Assembly: GCF_000718255.1 (NCBI RefSeq)
Contig: NZ_JOFJ01000030.1
Span: 1 to 30,113 of the forward strand
Length of the DNA stretch: 30,113 nt
From: Spirillospora albida
GTDB taxonomy: Bacteria; Actinomycetota; Actinomycetes; Streptosporangiales; Streptosporangiaceae
Direction of reading: 5' to 3'
Below, piece after piece: positions 6,548 through 14,153 of the stretch. Position numbers and translations under genes: made by a program. Each line of letters begins with the position of its first letter. Positions within the stretch are counted from its first letter, which is position 1. The notes beneath the pieces are model-generated. The model did no database searches and was not told the origin of the DNA. It saw only the letters and a program-made list of their open reading frames with translations.

Positions 6548-7735
6548 ATGATCGACTTGATCGTCGAGGTTCTGGGCGGGGACCGGTTCCTCGCCCAGGA
6601 CCTGGGCCGCACCCACCGGGTCTATCCCGCATCGTCCGCCGACCGAGACCGGTTCGCCGGTCTGCTGGCTTGGGCGGCACTGAACCAACTCCTTGACACT
6701 CATCGGCTGGAGCCGCCGCGTCTTCGGCTGTCCGCCGATGGTGCCACCATCCCGGCGTCGGAGTACTGCCAGCGCCGGACGTACCGGCGTATGCCGCCGT
6801 GGGAAGCTCCGCAGCCGCATCTCGTCGCCGAGCAGCTCCGCAACGGCGCGACGATGGTCCTGGACGCGATCGAGGAGATGCATCCGCCGATCGGTGCCAT
6901 GGTGAGCACGCTCGAGCGCCATCTCCGTACGGGCGTGCAGGTCAACGCCTACGCTTCCTGGACGGCGAGAGAAGGCTTCGGCGTCCACTGGGACGACCAC
7001 GACGTCATCGTCCTCCAGGTATCGGGGGCCAAACGGTGGCGGATCTACGGCCCCACCCGTCCCGCTCCGCTGTATCGAGACGTCGAGTTCGACGACGCAC
7101 CACCCGAGCACCCGATCGACGAGTTCGTCCTCCGGGCCGGGGACGCCTTGCATGTCCCGCGCGGTTGGTGGCACGCCGCTGCCGCGTCCACCGGACAGCA
7201 CTCGCTTCACCTGACCTGTGGGCTGGCCACGCACACCGGGGTCGACCTGCTGTCATGGGTGGTGGACGAGCTACGTGCGCAGCCCTCCGTCCGCGCTGAC
7301 CTCCCGCGCCTGGCCGGCCCGGACGCCCAGGCGGGCTGGCGCCATGAGATGAGAAAGCTGCTGGCCGAACGCCTCAACGACCCTGCGGTGATCGATGCAT
7401 ACTTGGCCGCGCGTGATGCCGCCTCCGGGGCTCGCGGCGGTTTCTCGTTGCCACACGCGGTTCACGAGCGGCTCAAGGACAACCCCGATCTACTTGTCCG
7501 GCTCGTGACGCCTCGGACCGTCCTGCACCGCACCGAGCAGACCCTGACCTTGGAGGCGGCCGGTCAACGCTGGACACTCGCGTCCCAAGCGACCCCACTA
7601 CTGGAGGCGCTTATCTCCGGTCGGCCGGCCACGCTCAGCACTCTGGCCCAGGCGGCGAACGTCACCACTGACCAGGCCGTCGACCTGCTCGACCAGTTGT
7701 TGCGCAGCGGGATCATCGCCGCGGGCGAAGCATGA
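6548..7735 (+). CDS. JmjC/cupin_4-type Fe(II) oxygenase with C-terminal winged helix
   Basis: A 395-aa protein. Residues about 85-240 match the JmjC/cupin_4 family (2-oxoglutarate-dependent hydroxylases such as ribosomal oxygenases). They contain VNAYASWTAREGFGVHWDDH with the metal ligands H147 and D149, then AKRWRIYG, and HVPRGWWHAA with third ligand H209. A helical part and a winged-helix-like C-terminus (about 320-395) follow, as in ribosomal oxygenases. The family hydroxylates side chains of peptides or proteins, so the adjacent 40-aa peptide is the obvious candidate substrate. It overlaps the aldo/keto reductase gene by ATGA. The start is fixed by coupling rather than by a ribosome site. 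Confidence 0.85.
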   Translation: MIDLIVEVLGGDRFLAQDLGRTHRVYPASSADRDRFAGLLAWAALNQLLDTHRLEPPRLRLSADGATIPASEYCQRRTYRRMPPWEAPQPHLVAEQLRNGATMVLDAIEEMHPPIGAMVSTLERHLRTGVQVNAYASWTAREGFGVHWDDHDVIVLQVSGAKRWRIYGPTRPAPLYRDVEFDDAPPEHPIDEFVLRAGDALHVPRGWWHAAAASTGQHSLHLTCGLATHTGVDLLSWVVDELRAQPSVRADLPRLAGPDAQAGWRHEMRKLLAERLNDPAVIDAYLAARDAASGARGGFSLPHAVHERLKDNPDLLVRLVTPRTVLHRTEQTLTLEAAGQRWTLASQATPLLEALISGRPATLSTLAQAANVTTDQAVDLLDQLLRSGIIAAGEA

Positions 7736-8640
7736 TGGCGGTTCTCGGCCTGGGCACCTATCGATGCCGCGACGTGACCGCCGCCGCCCGTGCCGCCATC
7801 GCGGCGGGGGTCACCGTCATCGACACCGCGCCTGTCTACGCGCGAGGCAGCGCACATGCTCAATTGGCCGGTCTGCTACCCGACCGACCTGGGCTGCGCA
7901 TCTCCACGAAGGCGGGCCACATGACCCGACACCAAGCCCAGGCCGCTCGACAGGCGGGCCTCATCACCTCCGAAGAGGCTGCCGCCTGCCACTCCATAGC
8001 GCCCGCCTACCTTCGACATCGCATCACCGCCAACATCACCGAGGTGGGCCGCGGCCGACTCGACCTGCTGTACCTGCACAACCCCGAACACGGCGCCCAC
8101 GGAGACCGAAGCCGACTACTCGAGCGGATCACCCAAGCCTTCACGATCTTCGAGGAAGCCGCCCACCAAGGCGACATCGCGGGCTTCGGCATCGCCACCT
8201 GGAGCGGCTTCACCAGCGGCGCCTTCACCGTTCAGGACCTCGTCACCGCAGCGCGACGAGCAGCGGGAAGCACCCGAACCCATCTGCGGGCGATCCAACT
8301 ACCCGTCAACCTCATCGAACTCACGCCCGTTGCCCAAGCCCTCCACGGTGCCGGTCCCGTGGCGGAGGCCGCCGGGGTCGGTCTGGAGGTGTGGGCCTCT
8401 GCCCCACTGAACGGGGGCGAACTCATCGACCTGGTCACCTCCGACCTGGCCGAGTTCATCCGTCCCGGCTCCTCACACGTCGCCGCGCCGCTCGCGGTAG
8501 TGGCCTCCACGCCTGGACTCACCGGAGCCCTGCTTTCGGCGTCGACTGCGGCACACTGGCGAGAAGCACTCAACGCCTTCCAGCGTCCAGCCATTCAACT
8601 CGCGCATCTCCAGGACATCTGCCATGTTCTTCGAGCCTGA
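7732..8640 (+). CDS. aldo/keto reductase
   Basis: A 302-aa TIM-barrel NADPH-dependent reductase. The catalytic tetrad is visible: D31 and Y36 in TVIDTAPVYARG, K60 in RISTKAGH and H116 in LLYLHNPEH. Strand motifs of the family (GLGTYRC at the N-terminus, IAGFGIATWSG near residue 150, VWASAPLNGG near 222) are in order. It probably reduces a carbonyl in the product of this operon; a carbonyl could arise by oxidation of a hydroxylated side chain, but that is inference. Its ATG overlaps the JmjC stop by 4 bp and its end overlaps the kinase gene by 17 bp, so the three enzymes are made together. Confidence 0.85.
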   Translation: MMAVLGLGTYRCRDVTAAARAAIAAGVTVIDTAPVYARGSAHAQLAGLLPDRPGLRISTKAGHMTRHQAQAARQAGLITSEEAAACHSIAPAYLRHRITANITEVGRGRLDLLYLHNPEHGAHGDRSRLLERITQAFTIFEEAAHQGDIAGFGIATWSGFTSGAFTVQDLVTAARRAAGSTRTHLRAIQLPVNLIELTPVAQALHGAGPVAEAAGVGLEVWASAPLNGGELIDLVTSDLAEFIRPGSSHVAAPLAVVASTPGLTGALLSASTAAHWREALNAFQRPAIQLAHLQDICHVLRA

Positions 8641-9499
8641 CGATCCCGACGTCCGCGCACGGATGCACGCCGCCTTCGCTAGCGCGACGATCCGGATCGA
8701 CTGCGCACCCACCCACGGCGCAACCGAAACCTGGGGTCATAGCGGAAGGACCATCGGCGCCCCCGTCACGACGTCCTCCGGAAACGCCTGGCTCCGAGTG
8801 CTGGAAGCACCAGTCGGCAAGGAGGGCGGAAAGCTGTGGACCGGCACTCAAGAAGCCGCTGCCACTCTTCCGATGGAGATCCCACGCCCCCGGCTGCTGG
8901 CTTCAGCCGACTGGGTTGACGAGGGGTATGCCTACCGAGCCGAGCTCAGCACCTACGTAACTGCGCCCGTCTGCTCCCCGACTCCCGACCTCACCGAACA
9001 CATCACCCTGCCCGACGCATGGTGGTCCCGATTGCACCGGGCTGCGAGCACACTTGTGGCCACACCGGTTCCGGACAACCGCCCACGCGTCATCAGCCAG
9101 GCCTACGTACACCGCACCATCCCTCGCTACCTCGGCGAAGCGGGCATCGACACCACCGTCCACCACTGGACCCTCGCCCACGGCGACCTCCACTGGGCCA
9201 ACCTCACCAGTCCGGAACTGACCATCCTCGACTGGGAAGGCTTCGGCCCCGCCCCCCACGGATTCGACGCCGCCCATCTCTACGCCTACACGCTTCCCGA
9301 CCCAGAGCTGGCGGCCCGCGTCCGCGACACCTTTTCCGACGTCCTGGCAACAGGCGCTGGGCGGCTCGCCGAACTCACGATCGCGGCCATCCTCCTCCAG
9401 GCCGCCGACCGTGACCCCGTCCACGCCCGGCTCGCCCCTCATGTCCGAGCACATGCGCAGCGGCTACTGGAGCACCATCGCGACTCCCGAGTGCCCTGA
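8624..9499 (+). CDS. APH-fold phosphotransferase
   Basis: A 291-aa protein of the aminoglycoside phosphotransferase/choline kinase fold. The catalytic Brenner motif is HGDLHWANL, with H186, D188 and N193, and the metal-binding Asp is D203 in ILDWEGFGP. An N-lobe with beta strands (AWLRVLEAP, about 55-63) precedes it. Despite the family name, nothing points to antibiotic resistance. Its tight overlap with the aldo/keto reductase and its place in the peptide operon suggest that it phosphorylates a Ser/Thr or hydroxylated residue of the peptide, or a small-molecule intermediate. ATG 8624 was chosen as the first codon of the frame. It is the last gene of the operon. Confidence 0.8.
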   Translation: MFFEPDDPDVRARMHAAFASATIRIDCAPTHGATETWGHSGRTIGAPVTTSSGNAWLRVLEAPVGKEGGKLWTGTQEAAATLPMEIPRPRLLASADWVDEGYAYRAELSTYVTAPVCSPTPDLTEHITLPDAWWSRLHRAASTLVATPVPDNRPRVISQAYVHRTIPRYLGEAGIDTTVHHWTLAHGDLHWANLTSPELTILDWEGFGPAPHGFDAAHLYAYTLPDPELAARVRDTFSDVLATGAGRLAELTIAAILLQAADRDPVHARLAPHVRAHAQRLLEHHRDSRVP

Positions 9500-9662
9500 A
9501 CGCAGCAGCGCGCGTCGGCACAGGATGGTGGCGCTGCAGCTTGAGGGCCCCCGCATCCCGGCTCCACGAGTACCCGATGATGTCGGCGGCGGGCGGTGTG
9601 ATGGCGCCTGGGAGTAAGGGCACGGAGTCCTGTCTCGCTCAAGTAGCCCCACCGCCCATGGC

Positions 9663-10051
9663 CGACGCCTCGGTACGGTCGGGTTATCCCATCTGCAGTT
9701 CGAGGCCGTGCTGGCTTCGGCCCGCGCCTCGGCCAACTCCAGTGACTTTGCGCTGGTGGCGATGCTCGCGTCGCCTGGACTGCAGATCTTCGAGGCCACC
9801 AGAACCGACATCAACGACCGGGGCGAGGAACACGGCCGCCGAGTCCCCCACATCCGACAGGTGCCCGTATGGTGCTGACGATCGCTGCCGCAGTCGGCGG
9901 AGTCATCGACCGCGCCACCGGTGGCCGGACATCTGGGTTAATCATGATCAACGCTTACAAGACCCGCTGCATTGGCACCCCACCACCAGCCGCCCGCGCC
10001 AACTCGCAGCCCTATCTCCAGCAGCAAGGTTTCGGGCATTCACAAAACTAG
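9663..10051 (+). pseudogene. decayed XerD-like tyrosine recombinase
   Basis: Two consecutive frames read as the central part of an actinobacterial XerD-like recombinase. The first, from 9663, has GLSHLQFEAVLASARASANS, SDFALVAML, then IFEATRTDINDRGEEHGRRV, and stops at 9876-9878. A second frame from 9869 continues GGVIDRATGGRTSGLIM to 10051. The catalytic segment after FALVAML, normally ...GLRIFEA with Arg, reads GLQIFEA, so even that Arg is lost, and the C-terminal catalytic half is absent. This is a second recombinase within the island, distinct from the integrase beside the tRNA. The 160 bp before it (9500-9662) hold nothing I recognise. Confidence 0.65.
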
Positions 10052-10130
10052 AATTAAGCCGTTCCGGGCATGTACATGGTCGCGATGTGCGATAGAAATC
10101 TGGCAAATCATTACTCGGCCGTGGGGGTAA

Positions 10131-11681
10131 GTGGGTTTGTCCGGACACCGGAACGAAGGTTCTGTTCGCGCATGGTTGATTCGTGGTGGCCGGGACGGCG
10201 AGCGCGAGGTCAGGGCACTCAGTGAGGGGCTGGCGATCGCCGGGTGGGCCGAAGCAGGAGACCTCAGCCGTTGCAGGACCTGGGGCGAGCTCACCGAGGC
10301 ACTGCAGCGGACGTACCCAGAGGCGGGCCGCAATCTTATCGGCAACTGGACGGGCCAGCTCTGGAAGTTCACCACCGAGATACAAGAGGGGGACCTGGTG
10401 GTGATGCCGTTGAAGACAAACCAGGGCTTCCTCGCCGTTGGGCGCGTGGCTGGGCCATATGAGTATCGCGGTGATGAACTCGAAGACTTTCGGCAGGTAA
10501 GGCGGGTCGACTGGATTAGGCCGGACGTCCCGTGGACAGTGATTAGGCCCGATCTCCGGGCCAGTCTTGGCTCTCTTTTGACCGTCTGCGGTTTGACTCG
10601 AAATGACGCTGCGCGTCGCATTGCTCATCTAGCCGTGCAGGGAAACGACCCCGGGATCGCCGGAGAGGAGCAAGCCACAAGTGCCGAAGAGCTTCTTGAA
10701 GACGCGGCGTCGCGGGAACCGTCGAACCCCCGCACCTTGACTATCCGCAGTTTGCTGGAGCATTGGGGCTGGGAGCGTCGCACCGCCCCAGTAATTTCAA
10801 TCATTAAAAAAGACCTCGCCGCGCAAGGCCTGACCACTCGGCCTCCGTTTACAGAAGGCTTTGTGGGAGACGTGGTCGCGCTCGTCCGACTCGGAGCTGA
10901 GCCCGGCACAGACACGGAGACCGAAGGGGACACGGCGGACACTGAAGATGTGTCCGAACCAGATCCCATGACACTTCGACTGGGAAGGCTGCCTGCGCGG
11001 CTGGTTTCGGTTCCGTCGACCGCAGACCTCACCTTCGCTAAGACCCTGATGGTGATGCGGCAATTTTCCCAAATCGCCGTGGTCGATGAAGACGGCACTT
11101 ATCACGGCGTCGTCAGTTGGGAATCGATCGGCCGAGCCCATATCGCCTCCGATGATCCCTCACTGGAGAGCGCAACGGCTTCGGCTCTCGTCGTCGACCA
11201 CGACGCGCCCCTTCTCGATCAGATTAGCGTGATCTACGATCGAGGGTTCATCCTCGTCCGCGATTCCGACCGCTTCCGCGTCACGGGCATCCTTACAGCA
11301 TCCGACCTCACCCGCCAGTTCGGCACTCTGGCGCGGCCGTTCGTCCTGATCGAAGAGGCCGAAAACAGGCTGCGCCGTGCCGCCGAGGAAGTCTTCACTG
11401 TTGACGACTTGAAGGATGTCGTTGCAAACCATCAAAAAGCGAGGGTCACGCGGGCTGCCGACTTGACCTTCGGCAACTACGTCTATCTGCTTCAGAATGA
11501 GGATCGCTGGGCCAAGCTTGGCTGGAAGCTGGATCACGACCAGTTCATCGAACTGCTCACCACAGTCCGCAATACCCGCAACGAACTTATGCACTTCACC
11601 GAAGACCCGCTGGCCGACGAGCAATACGCAGCTGTCGAAGGGCTTCTAGAACTACTTCGCACCGCTGACCCGCGTCCATAA
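10131..11681 (+). CDS. EVE/PUA-like - CBS pair - HEPN fusion protein
   Basis: A 516-aa multidomain protein. Residues about 12-168 match the EVE/PUA-like domain found at the N-terminus of actinobacterial Mrr-type restriction proteins (RAWLIRGGRDGEREVRAL, IGNWTGQLWKFTTEIQEGDL, VGRVAGPY). Such domains bind modified bases in DNA. Residues about 200-255 form a small winged-helix-like segment, followed by an acidic linker (259-279). Residues about 285-398 are two CBS repeats (IAVVDEDGTYHGVVSWESI and ILVRDSDRFRVTGILTASDL), a ligand module for adenosine nucleotides. Residues about 400-512 are helical and contain RNELMH (R483, N484, H488), the RNxxxH signature of HEPN RNases. A sensor-to-RNase antiphage effector is the natural inference. 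GTG 10131 follows GGGGG. GC content is below that of its neighbours. Confidence 0.75.
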   Translation: MGLSGHRNEGSVRAWLIRGGRDGEREVRALSEGLAIAGWAEAGDLSRCRTWGELTEALQRTYPEAGRNLIGNWTGQLWKFTTEIQEGDLVVMPLKTNQGFLAVGRVAGPYEYRGDELEDFRQVRRVDWIRPDVPWTVIRPDLRASLGSLLTVCGLTRNDAARRIAHLAVQGNDPGIAGEEQATSAEELLEDAASREPSNPRTLTIRSLLEHWGWERRTAPVISIIKKDLAAQGLTTRPPFTEGFVGDVVALVRLGAEPGTDTETEGDTADTEDVSEPDPMTLRLGRLPARLVSVPSTADLTFAKTLMVMRQFSQIAVVDEDGTYHGVVSWESIGRAHIASDDPSLESATASALVVDHDAPLLDQISVIYDRGFILVRDSDRFRVTGILTASDLTRQFGTLARPFVLIEEAENRLRRAAEEVFTVDDLKDVVANHQKARVTRAADLTFGNYVYLLQNEDRWAKLGWKLDHDQFIELLTTVRNTRNELMHFTEDPLADEQYAAVEGLLELLRTADPRP

Positions 11682-11686
11682 TTTTA

Positions 11687-11789
11687 AAAGGGCCTCGTTT
11701 CGCGGCGGGTCCACATACAGCCCGACCGCGCCGTGGACCTTGTCACCGAACTGGAGGACGGTGGACGACTGGGGCTTGAGGCCGACGCT
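11687..11789 (-). pseudogene. IS630-type transposase relic
   Basis: On the minus strand SVGLKPQSSTVLQFGDKVHG continues to AVGLYVDPPRNEAL, which resembles the IS630 segment VGLKPHR...STDPxLExKVRDVVGLYLxPP that precedes the DEK catalytic motif. The catalytic part is missing. The fragment abuts the stop of the EVE-CBS-HEPN gene (11681). Recognition rests on about 35 residues. Confidence 0.5.
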
Positions 11790-11885
11790 CGCCATCCTTG
11801 ACCTGGCGATGCGCCGCCACGGCGTGAGGCTGCTCGAATCACTGTTCGACGACGGGTCGCGGCTCGTTGGTGGGCCTGCGGTCAC

Positions 11886-12425
11886 TCAGCTACCCGCACC
11901 CCCGGTCGCGATCGGCGCGGTTGCGGTCCGCACTAGCAGATCCGGCTGCCGCTCAGCCGGCCGGGACATGATGTAACCGGTCCGGCCCCGCCGGTCCACC
12001 TCCCGCAGCAACGTCCACCCCTGCACCCGGCAGTAGTAGTCGGCCAGCGCGGAATGGAAAGCACCGCGCCGCACGTGCAGCCGGCCTGTCCGGGCCGCGT
12101 GGTGCAACGCCCATCGCGCGATCACGTGCCCGAACCGGTCAGCAGAGGGGAGCGTCCAGGTCGACGCGAGGAACACCGACGGGCTCCTCCCGCTCATGCT
12201 GAGTGAACGCCCAAGCAGGACACTCACTCAGCACGGTGGTGCATCCCACCACCGCCTCACCGGCCTCCTACACCCACACCGGCCAATCCGGCTCCCCACC
12301 TGCCCGGCCAGGGTCTCCGCGATCCCTTCCGGCGCGCTCAAACCACGCCCACGCAGCCAGGCAACCCTCGCGGTCACCATCGCGCGAACCCCGTCCCGGT
12401 GCCTCGCGGGATCCGCAGGAAGCAT
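11886..12425 (-). pseudogene. GNAT-family acetyltransferase, multiply broken
   Basis: The start is intact: a GGGGAGGAG ribosome site and ATG at 12425, then LPADPARHRDGVRAMVTARV and a GLSAPEGIAETLAGQVG stretch typical of one actinomycete GNAT group. The frame then shifts: another frame reads EPDWPVWV, a stop, EAGEAVVGCTTVLSECPAWA. A second shift near 12187 leads to SVFLASTWTLPSADRFGHVI, ALADYYCRVQGWTLLREVDR and a stop at 11886. All parts align in order with a GNAT enzyme of about 175 residues, so one nonsense codon and two frameshifts have killed it. The 178 bp between this start and the next gene end hold nothing clear. Confidence 0.65.
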
Positions 12426-12604
12426 CAACCGCTCCTCCCCTGCGCGGAGAAATCACCTTACGACCGCGGCCTCCTTGACCACGGCGAACCAGATGCTGTC
12501 CCTGGCCCACGTTTCGTCCCGTACTCGGCAGGCTCCAGTCATGCCCCGCGCGCTGCTCGCGCAGGGTGGTAGCCAACCGTCAAGCGTGACCTTCGCTTCG
12601 AATT

Positions 12605-13180
12605 TCAGGACGACGGTTCGCCTGTCGATCGAGGCTGCTTCAGGTCAACGAGGATTTCGACAGCGGCCTGCGTTGCATGCCGCTGAAGGGCAAAGTCTTT
12701 CCGGAGGTCCACCTCGTCGTACTCTTCATTGCCGAGCAGGCTGATCACAGGGACCCACTCGCCGCCACCGGTGGCATAATCTCGCCAAGAAGAGCCAATG
12801 ACAACTTCAAAATGAACAGCATTATTGCGTCGGTCAACGGCCTCTTCGATGAGACGCAGCTCATATTCCCAGAAACTTTCATCGTCGTCACTCAAGAGCC
12901 TGCGAACGTCCTTGATCAGTCGACCAGCCGTACTTTTCTCTATATTGAGGTTCGGATCCAAGTGCTTGACGATCTCCCTAAGGACCGACTCTGTCTCTGT
13001 GCCCTGAGCCATCACCAGGCCACGAAGTCGATGCATTCCAGCAGCGACGTGATCCTGCGCTGGAGGCCGGTCCCTATAATCGTATGTGCGTGACTCACCC
13101 TCACGTTCCATTTGTTCCTGAAGTAGCGTTTGCCAGGACACGATCGCCGGGTTCCGCTCGATGCCGTACCGTCCGCTCAT
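12605..13180 (-). CDS. HEPN-like helical protein
   Basis: A 191-aa mostly helical protein. The key feature is RRNNAVHFEV, with R118, N119 and H123 forming the RNxxxH signature of HEPN-domain RNases, on a helix after LLSDDDESFWEYELRLIEEA. A second helix near the C-terminus (LQRHATQAAVEILVDLKQ) fits the four-helix HEPN core. The N-terminal 60 residues are unassigned. ATG 13180 has no clear ribosome site, so it may be leaderless or start differently. Its lower GC matches the EVE-CBS-HEPN gene, which also ends in a HEPN domain; the two lie on opposite strands with IS and GNAT relics between. It is probably a toxin-like RNase or a HEPN subunit of a defence module; partner and target are unknown. 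Confidence 0.6.
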   Translation of the reverse strand: MSGRYGIERNPAIVSWQTLLQEQMEREGESRTYDYRDRPPAQDHVAAGMHRLRGLVMAQGTETESVLREIVKHLDPNLNIEKSTAGRLIKDVRRLLSDDDESFWEYELRLIEEAVDRRNNAVHFEVVIGSSWRDYATGGGEWVPVISLLGNEEYDEVDLRKDFALQRHATQAAVEILVDLKQPRSTGEPSS

Positions 13181-13548
13181 CTAATCAAGTATCAGGGAGC
13201 CGGTGCAGCTTTGCATCTGGATATGTCGTCAGACCAGCGGGGCACGCACTCGTACGCAAGACTCGCGCCGGCCCCACCGGCACCCCAGCCAGCCGGACTG
13301 CTCGACACGGGGCCAACTTGCTCTCGACCGTGGGCGGCCTGGAGACGAAGGAGACCCGTCTGGCGGACACGCTGAGTGCTCGCATGACGCGTGGCTACCA
13401 TGGGCGACCTTGGCGGTTGGTGCGCACAGGGTGCGTACGAACTGTAATGGATCACGGGGGATGAGGTGAAACCATGCAAGCCGCTGACCTGCGGAAGTGT
13501 GGACTTACGAGGACCGTGAATCACCCCATAACACGCCAAATATGGAAG
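13181..13548. other. 368-bp non-coding right end of the island
   Basis: There is no gene I can support here. Frames on both strands lack family resemblance. A 26-codon frame from ATG 13474 (behind GAGGTGAAACC) to TAA 13552-13554 at the edge of the att repeat has a good ribosome site but no recognisable product. The stretch also holds the arm-like pair at 13420-13438. Confidence 0.45.
13420..13438 (+). promoter_or_regulatory. candidate integrase arm-type sites left of the right att core
   Basis: GTGCGCAC (13420-13427) and GTGCGTAC (13431-13438) are direct repeats with an 11-bp period, 110 bp inside the island from the right att core. The same octamer occurs in reverse orientation on the other side of the core. 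Confidence 0.4.
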
Positions 13549-13645
13549 TGCTAATGCGGTTTGGGTTTACCGCCCATCCGGGGTTCAAATCCCCGATCCT
13601 CCGCCATCACCTGCGGGGTTGCGTCAAGCGATGCAACCCCGCAGG
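13549..13645 (+). repeat. attR: 97-bp direct repeat copy 2
   Basis: This duplicates the tRNA-Ser(GCT) 3' part from its anticodon loop through CCA (13549-13606) and the terminator hairpin (13610-13645), with one mismatch to copy 1. The tRNA 5' half is absent, so it is not a functional tRNA gene. Confidence 0.9.
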
Positions 13646-13672
13646 TGCGTTTTGAAGATCGTTAAGGGCCGA

Positions 13673-13691
13673 GTACGCACAAGGTACGCAC
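13673..13691 (-). promoter_or_regulatory. candidate integrase arm-type sites right of the att core
   Basis: GTACGCAC occurs at 13673-13680 and 13684-13691, again with an 11-bp period, 27 bp outside the right att core. It is the reverse complement of the GTGCGTAC octamer on the island side, so the core is flanked by inverted pairs, as in an attP. The rest of 13646-13901 shows no gene. Confidence 0.4.
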
Positions 13692-13901
13692 AAAAGGTCT
13701 GAGCGCGTCTGAAGGGTTCTTCCGAGGGCACGAGCCCGGCCTGCGCGGGCGGCGGTCTGACTTCATCGGCCGCATGTCGGGCCCAACCGTCGCGGGCCCG
13801 ACCGGTCCGCGTCACCGCGCCGGGCGGAGGCCGACTTTGGTCGACGGGCTCTCGCCGATCGGCCGAAGCCACGGCCCGGCCGGCGTCCCTAGCCTGCGGG
13901 C

Positions 13902-14123
13902 ATGAGAGGAATCCTCGGCCTGCTGTGCTTCTTGTCGATCACCCAGGGGATCGGCGGTCTCGTCCACCACCTGACCGACGGGCGGATCCATCTGTGGGCC
14001 CTGACCAGGAAGGCCGACTTCCTGGAGGGCTACCACGTCGCCGTGGAGATCGCGCTCATCTGCGTGGGCCTCGCCCTGGGGGCGGCGTCGGAGGCGGTCA
14101 AGCGCCACGAGGAATCTGCATGA
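13902..14123 (+). CDS. small membrane protein of unknown function
   Basis: A 73-aa protein with two predicted membrane segments: residues 1-20 (MRGILGLLCFLSITQGIGGL) and about 45-63 (VAVEIALICVGLALGAA), joined by a short polar loop containing RIHLWALTRKADFLEGYH. The C-terminus is charged (KRHEESA). ATG 13902 has only a weak ribosome site. A shifted frame from 13925 covers nearly the same span but gives an Arg/Pro-rich shadow without membrane character, so this frame is preferred. I do not recognise a family. It is the first gene right of the island. Confidence 0.6.
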   Translation: MRGILGLLCFLSITQGIGGLVHHLTDGRIHLWALTRKADFLEGYHVAVEIALICVGLALGAASEAVKRHEESA

Positions 14124-14153
14124 GTGCCACCTCCCGTGACCTTTTCTAGGAGG

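Larger units (their letters stand above)
1563..13645. mobile_element. genomic island integrated in tRNA-Ser(GCT), about 12.0 kb
   Basis: The island is bounded by the 97-bp direct repeats, whose copies lie 11,986 bp apart. It carries an integrase next to the tRNA, a phage- or AICE-type XRE regulator with divergent excisionase-like gene, accessory cargo, several transposase and recombinase relics, and patches of lower GC (for example 10750-10860 and 12780-13080). I see no FtsK/TraB-type translocase, replication initiator or phage structural gene, and the integrase is broken. It is therefore most likely a stranded, non-mobile remnant of an integrative element whose cargo has been kept. Confidence 0.85.

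Noticed and set aside
8624..9499. Aminoglycoside resistance gene
   Set aside because: The APH fold is broad and the gene is embedded in a peptide-modification-like operon. Nothing in the sequence indicates an antibiotic substrate.
13474..13554. 26-codon frame with good ribosome site ending in the att repeat
   Set aside because: It is very short, has no recognisable product and depends on the stop within the tRNA fragment. Noted but not called.
13549..13606. Second tRNA-Ser gene
   Set aside because: Only the part from the anticodon loop onward is present; no 5' acceptor or D arm precedes it.
1563..13645. Complete AICE or prophage
   Set aside because: No translocase, replication initiator, capsid, terminase or lysis gene is visible, and the integrase is broken.
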